From positions 254,715-318,714 of the forward strand of contig NZ_MUHF01000007.1 in assembly GCF_002217435.1 (NCBI RefSeq): a stretch of 64,000 bases of DNA, in the 5' to 3' direction. The notes beneath the pieces are model-generated. The model searched no databases. It saw only the letters and a program-made list of their open reading frames with translations, and was not told the origin of the DNA. Positions 52,830-61,463 of this stretch are shown in pieces; the stretch's first letter is position 1, and the number at the start of each line of letters is the position of its first letter. The DNA comes from Flavobacterium reichenbachii. GTDB lineage: Bacteria; Bacteroidota; Bacteroidia; Flavobacteriales; Flavobacteriaceae. A program made the translations under genes and the position numbers.

Positions 52830-54560
52830 TTAGTTAATTTTGATTATTACTCCGTTTTTATCAGTGGTTAGCTGACCTTTTGTTTTTTTTCCGTTTAAAA
52901 CTTCTTTTCCATTAATTTTGATAGAAACTTCGTTTACGCTGTCTTTTTCAATATGAGTTTCTTCATTTTCATTATAGTAATTTTCATCATCTTCGTCTGC
53001 CGGGCAGTTTAAACAAATGATTTTAGAACCTTTTACTTTGTAGTTATAGTCACCGCTAAAGTGCAGATTGAAAAAATCATTTTCAGAATCATCGTAATCC
53101 TGTACAGAAGAATCTGGTTTAAATAATTGTCCCTCTGGCAGGTACAAATATACATCAACTTCCTGACCTCTAAATTTGTTTTTTACATCTGTTAGAAAAT
53201 AATTATCTAATACTAAATGATTTCCGTTGATTTGAACTTTATACTCAATCTTTTCTGCTCTTTTTTTAGCACTCGAAAAAGAATTTCCTCTTGCACTTTT
53301 CTCAATTTGTATGTATGGAGCAGACTGATCTGTTTGCAGAACATGTAAGCGTACATCATTAGAATAAATCAATTGATTGTTGGCAGAATCCTGAACAAAC
53401 TCAAACTCTCTATGGTGATTTAGATCTTTTGCATAATAGTCATTATATCTAAATTTTACGTAAAGCGTATCTTTTGTCGTAATGTTTATTGCTTTTTTCT
53501 CAACCGTTTTATTATCATAAGAAATCTCAGTTGCTTGTTTTATTCCGATACTGATTGCAATTGCTACAGCAATAATCCAGATCGCTAATAAAGTATATTT
53601 TGTGATATTTCCGATTGATTTTAAGTTTGGAGACAATAATTTGAAACCCAAAAGTGTCATAAAGAAAAACGGAATTCCAACAGCAAACAACATTAATAAT
53701 CCAAAAGACCAGATTGGATATTCTGTAAAGTTTCCGGCTTCAACGAAGTTCTGCCAAGGAAAATCTATAAAAATATTAGTTCCTAAAGTAAAAACTCCAA
53801 TTAAAAGCATCACTAAAATGCTCAATCCAGACATAATTAAAACGATTCCTAAAAACTTAGCAAACACTTTAAACATCGTCATGACAAAGTCTCCAAATGA
53901 ACTACTTATTCTCTCAGCTCCCGACTTTACATGATTTCCCATTGCATCATAATCTGCATTTTTAAATTTCTCAGACAAGGATTCAATTTCTTCACGAACC
54001 TTTTTTTCGATATTAGAAATTGTTACTGGCTCTCCGGTCATTTCTAGTTTTTCTGATGTTGTAACAGCTTCCGGAGTTACAATCCAAAGAACGAAATAAG
54101 CTAAAATACCAGTTCCAAAACCTGCAAAAACAAATATTAAGAACAATATTTTTATCCACACAGCATCAATTCCAAAATAATGTCCAAGACCTGTTGCTAC
54201 ACCTCCAATCATACCTTTCTCTTTGTCTCGGTATAATTTTTTGTGTTTTCTGTTTGTGTAATCTTTATCAAAAGACTGATTTGGTCTTTCTTCGTCTTCA
54301 AGGATATAATCTTCTGGCTGACCCATTACTACAATCACCTCATCAACATCTTTCAATCCCACAACATGTTTGTCGCTTTTTTGTTTTTCTGTTAATAATT
54401 CGGAAACACGCATTTCGATATCTTTAATGATTTCATCTTGTCCAGACGAATTGTTAAGTGATCGTTTTATAGCGTCAAAATAGCGCGTTAGTTTTAAATA
54501 TGCATCTTCATCGATGTGAAAAGACATACCTCCTAAGTTAATATTTACTGTTTTGTTCAT
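52830..54560 (-). CDS. PspC-domain membrane protein, large
   Basis: A 576-residue protein. Order: a cytoplasmic N-terminal region with MSFHIDEDAYLKLTRYFDAI (about 1-95), a PspC domain (about 105-165; KLYRDKEKGMIGGVATGLGHYF), then further membrane helices (about 220-350) and a periplasmic domain rich in beta strands (about 360-576) with a CLNCPADEDDE acidic segment. PspC proteins take part in envelope-stress responses. It lies 6 bp after padR, so PadR probably controls it. Confidence 0.88.
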   Translation of the reverse strand: MNKTVNINLGGMSFHIDEDAYLKLTRYFDAIKRSLNNSSGQDEIIKDIEMRVSELLTEKQKSDKHVVGLKDVDEVIVVMGQPEDYILEDEERPNQSFDKDYTNRKHKKLYRDKEKGMIGGVATGLGHYFGIDAVWIKILFLIFVFAGFGTGILAYFVLWIVTPEAVTTSEKLEMTGEPVTISNIEKKVREEIESLSEKFKNADYDAMGNHVKSGAERISSSFGDFVMTMFKVFAKFLGIVLIMSGLSILVMLLIGVFTLGTNIFIDFPWQNFVEAGNFTEYPIWSFGLLMLFAVGIPFFFMTLLGFKLLSPNLKSIGNITKYTLLAIWIIAVAIAISIGIKQATEISYDNKTVEKKAINITTKDTLYVKFRYNDYYAKDLNHHREFEFVQDSANNQLIYSNDVRLHVLQTDQSAPYIQIEKSARGNSFSSAKKRAEKIEYKVQINGNHLVLDNYFLTDVKNKFRGQEVDVYLYLPEGQLFKPDSSVQDYDDSENDFFNLHFSGDYNYKVKGSKIICLNCPADEDDENYYNENEETHIEKDSVNEVSIKINGKEVLNGKKTKGQLTTDKNGVIIKIN

Positions 54561-54566
54561 GACTGA

Positions 54567-54896
54567 TTAGTTTTGATTGGTGATTAGTTTAACAGCGTCA
54601 GACAATTCTGTCCAGGTTCCGTTAAGTTCGTTTAAAAATGTTTTTCCTATTTCGGTTAGTCCATAATATTTTCTTGGCGGCCCTGAGGTCGATTCTTCCC
54701 AGCGATAATTTAGGAGACCGTCGTTTTTCAACCTAGTTAAAAGCGGATAAACTGTTCCCTCAACAACTAGTAATTTGGCGTTTTTTAAAGTGTCTAATAT
54801 TTCTGATGTGTAGGCATCCTGCTCTTTTAATACAGATAAGATGCAAAACTCAAGAACACCTTTGCGCATCTGTGCTTTTGTGTTTTCAATGTTCAT
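54567..54896 (-). CDS. PadR-family transcriptional regulator
   Basis: A 109-residue winged-helix protein. NTKAQMRKGVLEFCILSVL opens the family fold, VVEGTVYPLLTRLKNDGLL is the recognition-helix region and SGPPRKYYGLTEIG is the wing. It has the short C-terminal helix of class s-PadR-2. It heads the operon with pspC and two GIN genes, as is typical in Flavobacteriaceae, and probably represses it. Confidence 0.93.
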   Translation of the reverse strand: MNIENTKAQMRKGVLEFCILSVLKEQDAYTSEILDTLKNAKLLVVEGTVYPLLTRLKNDGLLNYRWEESTSGPPRKYYGLTEIGKTFLNELNGTWTELSDAVKLITNQN

Positions 54897-54937
54897 AATT
54901 TCATTTTGTTTTTTTTTGATTGAACAATTCGTTTTTT

Positions 54938-54966
54938 GATTGATGATGATTGATTGATGATTGATC
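54938..54966. repeat. GATTGAT/GATGATT simple repeat
   Basis: GATTGATGATGATTGATTGATGATTGAT is a short low-complexity run made of GATT and GAT words, 40-70 bp upstream of padR. It could alter promoter spacing if unstable. Confidence 0.55.
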
Positions 54967-54975
54967 GTTTTTTTA

Positions 54976-55075
54976 GGAGCTATTTCCTGCTATCCGTTTC
55001 AATCTTTTGTGCTCCCGATAGCTATCGGGACCGGCACAAAAGGATTTCCACTTCTATCAGGGCTAGAACATCCCT
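54976..55075 (-). repeat. Dispersed repeat with a long hairpin (family A)
   Basis: The core 55013-55030 is the perfect 18-bp palindrome TCCCGATAGCTATCGGGA. TTTTGTGC (55005-55012) and GCACAAAA (55034-55041) extend the stem. On the minus strand it is flanked by CTGATAGAAGTGG and CGGATAGCAGG, matching the words seen at 1-72. It lies between padR and the DUF4870 gene. Confidence 0.75.
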
Positions 55076-55102
55076 TTGTCTATAACTTTTAATTCTAGCA
55101 GC

Positions 55103-55606
55103 TTACTTTATAAAAGGAATCGTCATCGGATATTTGTATAATTCTCCGTTTGATGTTTTTATAGAAGCGTAAATCACTAAAAAGAATTCAACAATTTTTA
55201 ATATTCCAAAAAGAAAAACCGCTGTTAGACCTACACTTATTAAACCAATATTTCCTCTAAAATCAAAATTTCTGATGATGAAATCTTCATCGTTAAAAAC
55301 AGCTTCCATCGGAATGTTTTGTAAAACCACAGCGATAAAAATCGGAATTGCGATTAATGCTAAAATTAAAGTGTAAAGCAATAAGCTCAATTGAAAATTT
55401 AACGTTTGTTTTCCGTTATGATTTACAAATTCTGATTTGTCTTTGTAACTCGTCCAGATTAATATCGGGAAAATATAATTCCCAAACGGAATAAAATATT
55501 GAGTCAAAGTACTTAAGTGTGTGAACGTTGCAGTGTTCTTTTCTGACGTTGTTTCCATGATGAGTGGTGTTGTTGTTTCCATGATGAGTGGTGTTGTTGT
55601 TTCCAT
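55103..55606 (-). CDS. DUF4870 (Tic20-like) membrane protein with duplicated N-terminus
   Basis: A protein of up to 167 residues with three or four membrane helices. YFIPFGNYIFPILIW and EFVNHNGKQTLNFQLSLLLY are typical of DUF4870. The first 17 residues are two copies of METTTPLI encoded by a perfect 24-bp repeat, so three in-frame ATGs (55606, 55582, 55558) each start the same METT word. The original start cannot be decided. Function unknown. Confidence 0.87.
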   Translation of the reverse strand: METTTPLIMETTTPLIMETTSEKNTATFTHLSTLTQYFIPFGNYIFPILIWTSYKDKSEFVNHNGKQTLNFQLSLLLYTLILALIAIPIFIAVVLQNIPMEAVFNDEDFIIRNFDFRGNIGLISVGLTAVFLFGILKIVEFFLVIYASIKTSNGELYKYPMTIPFIK

Positions 55607-55608
55607 GA
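55557..55608. repeat. 24-bp tandem repeat spanning the start codon
   Basis: Two perfect 24-bp units (GTTTCCATGATGAGTGGTGT plus TGTT on the plus strand) followed by a partial third. Each unit contains an in-frame start codon of the DUF4870 gene. Confidence 0.85.
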
Positions 55609-55836
55609 TTAAAAGTATATAGTAATTTCTTATGCAAATATATATCTAAAAGACAGTATCTTGTTTTGCATAGTACCAAAAGTTAACATAAATTTAACAA
55701 ATATAAAATAATAATAAACCTTAAAACAGACTCAAAATCAATCGTAATAGCTGATTTTATTGACGGTTTCTGAAACTATCTTAAATTTATTGTGCGTGCA
55801 TAGTTTTTTTGTATTTTTACATAAAAAAATAGATTT

Positions 55837-56289
55837 ATGGCTGTTTCTGTATCCAAACTCAATCAATTTGTATTATTCAAATTACCTTCTGCATACATTT
55901 GCGGAGTTCGCGTAAAAGCAATCGACAAAGACAGTTGCACTGTGAGTGTAAAACACCGCTGGATCAATCAGAATCCTTTTAATTCGATGTATTTTGCAGT
56001 TCAGGCAATGGCAGCCGAATTGACGACAGGAGCTTTGGTAATTTCGCAGATACAAGAAAGCGGTAAGAAAATCTCAATGCTTGTGGCCAACAATAAAGGT
56101 AACTTTACTAAGAAAGCCACCGGCAGAATTACTTTTGTATGTAAAGACGGCCATTTAATAGCAGATGCCATTCAGCAAACCATTGCAACAGGCGAAGGAC
56201 AGACTTTTTGGATGAAGTCTATTGGAACTGACGAAAAAGGTGTTCAGGTTTCAGAGATGGATTTTGAATGGAGCGTTAGACTAAAATAG
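55837..56289 (+). CDS. DUF4442 hotdog-fold protein
   Basis: A 150-residue protein of the hotdog fold. HRWINQNPFNSMYFAVQAMA is the DUF4442 hallmark; the helix continues AELTTGALV, followed by strands ISMLVANNKGNFTKKATG and RITFVCKDGHLI. The family is related to acyl-CoA thioesterases, but activity is unproven. Single-gene unit with a terminator. Confidence 0.88.
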   Translation: MAVSVSKLNQFVLFKLPSAYICGVRVKAIDKDSCTVSVKHRWINQNPFNSMYFAVQAMAAELTTGALVISQIQESGKKISMLVANNKGNFTKKATGRITFVCKDGHLIADAIQQTIATGEGQTFWMKSIGTDEKGVQVSEMDFEWSVRLK

Positions 56290-56313
56290 TTTTAAAATCA
56301 AATATATATTATG

Positions 56314-56347
56314 AAATGACCGGTTCTAAACTGGTCATTTTTTTGTA
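56314..56347 (+). terminator. Rho-independent terminator
   Basis: AAATGACC..GTT and AAC..GGTCATTT pair with one mismatch and are followed by a T run. It closes the DUF4442 gene. Confidence 0.85.
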
Positions 56348-56517
56348 TTAATTTTATGTAAAATATTGTAAATCAATATTTTTATCGTTGTTTTTCTTCT
56401 TCTGGAACTTTTCTTTCGTAAATTTATTCAATATTACAGAGCCAGCATACCCACAAATCACTTAGATTCATTCCGTCTTCATCTGGCAATACTATTTTTA
56501 TATCAGATTAATTATTA
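56348..56517. other. Non-coding gap before the polysaccharide synthase gene
   Basis: The gap from 56290 to 56637 holds a terminator (56314-56347) and a promoter (56518-56550). The rest is AT-rich with short open frames only; I see no RNA gene or repeat. Confidence 0.5.
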
Positions 56518-56550
56518 TTTGTAAGAATTATATTAAAATAAATATATTTG
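56518..56550 (+). promoter_or_regulatory. Promoter of the GH18-NodB-GT2 gene
   Basis: TTTG (56518-56521), a 21-bp spacer and TATATTTG (56543-56550) fit the Bacteroidota consensus. The implied leader is about 80 nt, longer than most in this window. Confidence 0.7.
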
Positions 56551-56637
56551 CCGGATAATTAATAAAGCTGTTGAAAGTGTAAAAAGTATCATTTTTACAG
56601 TTCTTCCTTTAAATATTCACCTGGAAAATAAGAATAT

Positions 56638-59600
56638 ATGGATGGTAAAAAACAAATATTTCAGACTACGACAAAAAAACGCTGGAAAACTTTTCAATGG
56701 TCAAGCCGACTGCTTTTATTTGTTTTTGTTTTAATGATTCCTATTTTTTTTATTACACTAAAAAGAGGTTTAAAACCCGCATTACCACTTTTAGCCAATA
56801 GTTCCCGAACAGGCCATAGTTTAGATAATCCGATAATTCCAAAAGGTTTAAGTACAGAAGAGTTAAAAAAGTTTCAAGGATTTGATTTCTATTTACGGGC
56901 AAAAAAGAAAGTACAGAATCTTGAGAAACAGCCTGTGGTTTCTAAAACTGCTGCTCAGATCCGGGCTGCTTTTTATGTCGATTGGGATCCCCAAAGTTTA
57001 TTTTCATTGCAAAAGAATATTGATAAACTTAATGTGGTAGTTCCAGAGTGGTTTTTTATAGATCCTAAAACAGATTTACTTCGAACAGAAATAGATACTG
57101 CAGCCTTAAAAGTAATGAGAAGAGGAAAAGTAAAAATACTTCCGCTAATCAACAATATCAATGAATCTTTGGGAGAAGGCGAGTTTGACGGTGATTTGAT
57201 TCATCGTATTCTTCACGATAAAAATAAAAAAGAAAGATTAATTAATGATATTGTAAAAACATTAAAACAATATAATTTACAGGGAATAAATATTGATTTT
57301 GAGGAATTTAAAGAAAACAGCGACGAACCCATAATTGCTTTTCAGAAGGAACTTTACGGAAAATTACATCCGCTTAGTTATCTTGTTACTCAGGATATTA
57401 TGGCGGGCGATGATGATTTTAATGTAAAAGCATTATCAAAATATAATGATTATATGTTTTTAATGGCGTATGATGAACATTATGCCGGCAGTATTCCGGG
57501 AGATATCAGCAGCCAAAAATGGATTGAGAGAATTGTAGATAAAACCGCAAAAGAAATTCCGTCAGAAAAAATTATACTTTGTTTTGCAGGTTATGGTTAC
57601 GACTGGCAGGAAAAAGAAGAGGGAGAAACGGTTACCTACGACCAGGCAATTGCCATTGCAAAGCAGTATAATGCTGTTATAAAATTTAATAATACCAGTT
57701 ACAATAATTCTTTTACGTATAAAGACAGTAATGGTAAAAAACACGAAGTAGATTTTGAAGATGCTGCTACAAACTTTAATACAATCCGTTTTAGTGACGA
57801 ATATGGGTTAGGAGGAACAGCCTTATGGCGTTTAGGAAGCGAAGATCAGCGTTTATGGAGTTTTTATCAGCGAAGTTTATCAGACGAAAGTCTTAAGAAT
57901 AAACCTTTCGATTTTAAAGTATTGAAAAGCGTTAATACACGAATCGAGAGTCCCGCTTATATTGGAGACGGCGAAATTTTGAATGTAATTGCCGACCCGG
58001 CTCCAGGAAAAATAGATCTGGAAATCGATAATGATGAAAATATTATTACAGAGCAAAAGTATGTAGAACTGCCAACCAAATATGTGATCAGTAAATTTGG
58101 AAACGTGCACAAGCAAGTCATTTTAACTTTTGATGACGGGCCAGATCCCACATACACACCACAGGTTTTAGATATTTTGAAAAAAGAAAAAATACCAGCA
58201 GTATTTTTTGTAATTGGTATTCAGGGCGAAAGTAATATTCCGTTACTGCAAAGAATTTACAAGGAAGGCCACGAAATTGGCAATCATACTTTTACGCATC
58301 CTAATATTGCTTTGGTAAGTCCGGAGAGAGCTTCGGCAGAAATGGAAACCACCAGATTATTGATAGAAGCCGTGACCGGAAAAAGTACAGTTCTCTTTAG
58401 AGCACCCTACAATGCAGACGCTGAACCAACAACTGAAGCCGAATTAAAACCAATCGCATTAAGTAAATTACAGAATTATTACACGGTTGGAGAAAGTATT
58501 GACCCAAATGATTGGGAAAAAGGCGTGAGTGCCGACAGTATTTACAGCAGAACAATAAAACAGTATGAGGCAAATCCTGACAAAGGAATTATTTTACTGC
58601 ACGATGCAGGCGGAAACAGACAGGCGACAGTTGAAGCTTTGCCTCGAATAATTAAATATTTTAAAGACAGAAATATTGAGTTTACAACAGTTTCTCATTT
58701 GCTGGGAAAAACAAAAGAAGAAATTATGCCCGAAGCAAAAGGGCAGTTTGTAACACTCGACAATATTATTTTTGATTTTTGGTACTGGTTTGGACACTTT
58801 ATTACAGCCACATTCTGGGTGGCTATATTTCTTGGTTTTCTACGTATTGCATTAATGGCGATTATGGCATTTATCAAAAGATGGCGTGATTATAAAAATC
58901 CTCCAGTTTATAAAACAATAAAAGAAAATCCTAAAGTGAGTATTATTGTTCCTGCTTATAACGAAGAGATAAATGCAGTAAAAACGATCGAAAATCTGCT
59001 TTGTCAGGACTATCCGGATTTTGACATTGTTTTTGTTGATGATGGTTCTAAAGACCAAACTTATGCAATGATTAGTAATGCTTTTAAAGATAATCTCAAA
59101 GTAAAATTCTATACGAAACCCAATGGAGGCAAGGCGTCAGCTTTAAATTACGGAATTGCACTGACACAAAATGATTATGTAATTTGTATTGATGCCGATA
59201 CCCAGCTTAAAACCGATGCTGTTACGCAATTAATGAAAGGTTTTACAATACAATTAAAGGACCATCAGGAAATTGGAGCCATTGCAGGAAATGTAAAAGT
59301 AGGAAACGAGAACACAATGCTCACCAAATGGCAAAGTATAGAATATACAACAGCGCAGAATTTTGACCGGAGAGCTTTTGATTTAATTAACGGAATTACA
59401 GTAGTTCCCGGAGCAATTGGCGCATTTAAAAAAGAAGCCATAGAAAAAGCAGGAGGTTTTACAACCGATACGCTCGCTGAAGACTGTGATCTGACCATTC
59501 GAATTTTAAGAAACAACTACCGAATAGTAAATTGTATTGAAGCAGTTGCAATTACAGAAGCTCCGGAAAGTTTAAATGAATTTATGAAACAGCGTTTTCG

Positions 59601-60030
59601 CTGGAGTTACGGAATCATGCAGGCATTCTGGAAAAATCGGGACGCATGCTTTAATCCAAGATATAAAGGATTAGGAATGGTCGCCTTACCTAATGTCCTG
59701 ATTTTTCAGATTGTATTGCCTATTTTTGCGCCACTTGCAGATTTAGTGCTTATTTTAAGTTTAATATGGAATCATAATGATCCCGATAGTCTTCATAAAA
59801 TCGTAATTTATTATATTGTTTTTATGCTTGTCGATATGCTGGTAAGCGTGATTGCATTTATTTTTGAAAAAGAAAAACTAACCAAATTGATATGGTTAAT
59901 TCCGCAGCGGTTTGTATACCGTCAATTAATGTATGTGATTTTGTTCAGAGCTTTAAGACGAGCTATAAAAGGTGAAAGTCAAAGTTGGGGAGTGCTTACA
60001 AGAACAGGAAATGTAGGGACGGTTCGATAA
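56638..60030 (+). CDS. Three-domain polysaccharide synthase: GH18-like, NodB deacetylase, GT2
   Basis: A 1130-residue membrane protein. After an N-terminal helix (about 22-43) comes a GH18/YaaH-like glycoside hydrolase domain (about 105-415; NLQGINIDFEEF with the catalytic Glu near 221). Then a NodB polysaccharide deacetylase (about 490-690; ILTFDDGPDPTYTP, GHEIGNHTFTHPN, FRAPYNADAEP, IILLHDAGGNRQ). Next are membrane helices (about 712-745), a GT2 synthase domain (about 760-990; VSIIVPAYNEE, CIDADTQL, AEDCDL, QRFRWSYG) and C-terminal helices. The synthase resembles PgaC/hyaluronan synthases. It probably polymerises, deacetylates and trims an N-acetyl-hexosamine polymer; all catalytic motifs are intact. 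Confidence 0.9.
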   Translation: MDGKKQIFQTTTKKRWKTFQWSSRLLLFVFVLMIPIFFITLKRGLKPALPLLANSSRTGHSLDNPIIPKGLSTEELKKFQGFDFYLRAKKKVQNLEKQPVVSKTAAQIRAAFYVDWDPQSLFSLQKNIDKLNVVVPEWFFIDPKTDLLRTEIDTAALKVMRRGKVKILPLINNINESLGEGEFDGDLIHRILHDKNKKERLINDIVKTLKQYNLQGINIDFEEFKENSDEPIIAFQKELYGKLHPLSYLVTQDIMAGDDDFNVKALSKYNDYMFLMAYDEHYAGSIPGDISSQKWIERIVDKTAKEIPSEKIILCFAGYGYDWQEKEEGETVTYDQAIAIAKQYNAVIKFNNTSYNNSFTYKDSNGKKHEVDFEDAATNFNTIRFSDEYGLGGTALWRLGSEDQRLWSFYQRSLSDESLKNKPFDFKVLKSVNTRIESPAYIGDGEILNVIADPAPGKIDLEIDNDENIITEQKYVELPTKYVISKFGNVHKQVILTFDDGPDPTYTPQVLDILKKEKIPAVFFVIGIQGESNIPLLQRIYKEGHEIGNHTFTHPNIALVSPERASAEMETTRLLIEAVTGKSTVLFRAPYNADAEPTTEAELKPIALSKLQNYYTVGESIDPNDWEKGVSADSIYSRTIKQYEANPDKGIILLHDAGGNRQATVEALPRIIKYFKDRNIEFTTVSHLLGKTKEEIMPEAKGQFVTLDNIIFDFWYWFGHFITATFWVAIFLGFLRIALMAIMAFIKRWRDYKNPPVYKTIKENPKVSIIVPAYNEEINAVKTIENLLCQDYPDFDIVFVDDGSKDQTYAMISNAFKDNLKVKFYTKPNGGKASALNYGIALTQNDYVICIDADTQLKTDAVTQLMKGFTIQLKDHQEIGAIAGNVKVGNENTMLTKWQSIEYTTAQNFDRRAFDLINGITVVPGAIGAFKKEAIEKAGGFTTDTLAEDCDLTIRILRNNYRIVNCIEAVAITEAPESLNEFMKQRFRWSYGIMQAFWKNRDACFNPRYKGLGMVALPNVLIFQIVLPIFAPLADLVLILSLIWNHNDPDSLHKIVIYYIVFMLVDMLVSVIAFIFEKEKLTKLIWLIPQRFVYRQLMYVILFRALRRAIKGESQSWGVLTRTGNVGTVR

Positions 60031-60044
60031 TTTGCACTAAAAAT

Positions 60045-60072
60045 AAAAAAAGCCTCAAGAAATTGAGGCTCA
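60045..60072 (-). terminator. Terminator of the Cys-rich gene
   Basis: AGCCTC and GAGGCT (with extension into TCAATTTCTTGA) form a hairpin followed by a T run on the minus strand. It can also serve the convergent synthase gene. Confidence 0.8.
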
Positions 60073-60084
60073 TATACTAAAATG

Positions 60085-60270
60085 TTATGCTTTAGCACAG
60101 CATGATTTTTTATCTTTCACTGGCAGGTCTTTGTCACAGGTTTTATCCTCTGTTTTACATTTTTCAACGTCAGCTTTACAGATTGTTTTTGCGGGAGTTG
60201 ATTTAGCATCTTGCGTCTGAATGCCAATGGAAAAAAGCGCAATCGTAAGAATAGTAATTACTTTAGTCAT
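60085..60270 (-). CDS. Small secreted Cys/Lys-rich protein
   Basis: A 61-residue protein with a signal peptide (about 1-19). The mature part (about 40 residues) is very rich in Lys and Asp and has five cysteines: ICKADVEKC, TCDKD and KSCCAK. Spacing suggests a disulfide-bonded or metal-binding peptide. I recognise no family. A -7 element (TACATTTG on the minus strand, 60313-60320) and a downstream terminator support it as a real gene. Confidence 0.75.
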   Translation of the reverse strand: MTKVITILTIALFSIGIQTQDAKSTPAKTICKADVEKCKTEDKTCDKDLPVKDKKSCCAKA

Positions 60271-60312
60271 CTTTTATTTTTTTGAATTATTTCTGGGTTT
60301 GGTTTGATGGAT

Positions 60313-60320
60313 CAAATGTA
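60313..60320 (-). promoter_or_regulatory. -7 element of the small Cys-rich gene
   Basis: TACATTTG on the minus strand is a full TAnnTTTG match 43 bp before the start codon. Confidence 0.45.
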
Positions 60321-60402
60321 ACAGGATTTGATCTTCGTAAGAATAGGTTTATTGTTAATGTTTTTGTAAAATTATTTATGTTATAAATTGTTATTCAATA
60401 CA

Positions 60403-61086
60403 TTAAAATCCACGAGCTGTTTTTCGTTCTTTATATTTACCATTTTCTATAACCCAAACGACTTCATAACCTCCTGCACCATCACTATTACTGGAACAGA
60501 TATAAAGAATGTCTTCTTTTTTATTGTAATTTATTTGTGTAGAAAAAAAGTTAGGTTCAAATAAATCGTCAAAAGCACTTGCAGGAACTTCAATAGTTTT
60601 GTCTCCCATAACAACCGTTATTGATTTATATGCTATTTTTGGAGTATTCCCATCTGCTCCCCAAATTTCCTTTCCGTTGATTTTTTGTATATAAGATTTG
60701 TCTTTTGAATATGTAATTTTTGCAGTTTTTGGATCAAATTTTTTGCTTTCAGTAACAATATTAAAATTGTCTTTCTTAAAAGTAACTTTCGCTGCAGTTT
60801 CTTTACTTAAAGGAATCTTTGTAAATTCTGATAGAAATTTAATTCTGTCTTTGTACACATAACCGCCAAGGTCTTTATTGTTTTTTGTGTAATCTATGCC
60901 AATCCAGTTGTCCTCTGGCTGGAAACCATAGACTAGAAAACCGTTGTCTAATTTATCTGAAATATTATTGCCTTTTCTGGCTTCACTTCTAATGTTTGCA
61001 AATCCGTCGTTGTCGTTTATAATTGCAAACTGAGCAAATAAATTACCGCTGTATAACAGTATTAAATAACATAAAATTAATCTCAT
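60403..61086 (-). CDS. Secreted SH3-like domain protein
   Basis: A 227-residue protein with a signal peptide (about 1-18, ending NLFAQ). An SH3_3-like region follows (about 19-85; DGFANIRSEARKGNNISDKL, LVYGFQPEDNWIGIDY, GGYVYKDRIKFL). The rest is a sheet-rich domain of unknown type with SNSDGAGGYEVVWVIENGKY near the end. Its start overlaps the upstream membrane-protein gene by 4 bp. The role is unknown. Confidence 0.75.
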   Translation of the reverse strand: MRLILCYLILLYSGNLFAQFAIINDNDGFANIRSEARKGNNISDKLDNGFLVYGFQPEDNWIGIDYTKNNKDLGGYVYKDRIKFLSEFTKIPLSKETAAKVTFKKDNFNIVTESKKFDPKTAKITYSKDKSYIQKINGKEIWGADGNTPKIAYKSITVVMGDKTIEVPASAFDDLFEPNFFSTQINYNKKEDILYICSSNSDGAGGYEVVWVIENGKYKERKTARGF

Positions 61087-61409
61087 TTGTTTAGTTTTTT
61101 ACGATTATAATGTCTTCTTATTAAGTATTGAATTAAAATTATCAGCAGTATAATTATCGCGATAAAAATTTCAAAAAATATTAATCCAAGCAATGGCATG
61201 CCGCAGTGAATTTCTCCATTTGCTCCTGATCGCATTTTATAAGACAGTAATTTTAATGCTGTAAAAGAAAATATAAATTGGGAAAAAAGACTGATTGAAC
61301 AAACTGTAGTAAAGCTTAATTTTATTCTATCATTGATGGATTTCCATCCAAATAGAATTTGAAAAATCAGCGGTAAGGTAAATAATAGAATAAAAATGAT
61401 TTGGTACAT
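61083..61409 (-). CDS. Small membrane protein
   Basis: A 108-residue protein with three hydrophobic segments (about 3-20, 32-52, 72-96) and a basic C-terminus (RRHYNRKKLNK). No family is recognised. It overlaps the SH3-like gene by 4 bp, so the two are probably translated together. Confidence 0.7.
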   Translation of the reverse strand: MYQIIFILLFTLPLIFQILFGWKSINDRIKLSFTTVCSISLFSQFIFSFTALKLLSYKMRSGANGEIHCGMPLLGLIFFEIFIAIIILLIILIQYLIRRHYNRKKLNK

Positions 61410-61463
61410 AATTTTAATTTAAAACGACTTTTTGACGCACAATTGCCTTCAAAATTAATGCCG

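Noticed and set aside
54938..54966. Possible CRISPR-like short repeat
   Set aside because: Units are 4-7 bases with no spacers; it is a simple-sequence run.
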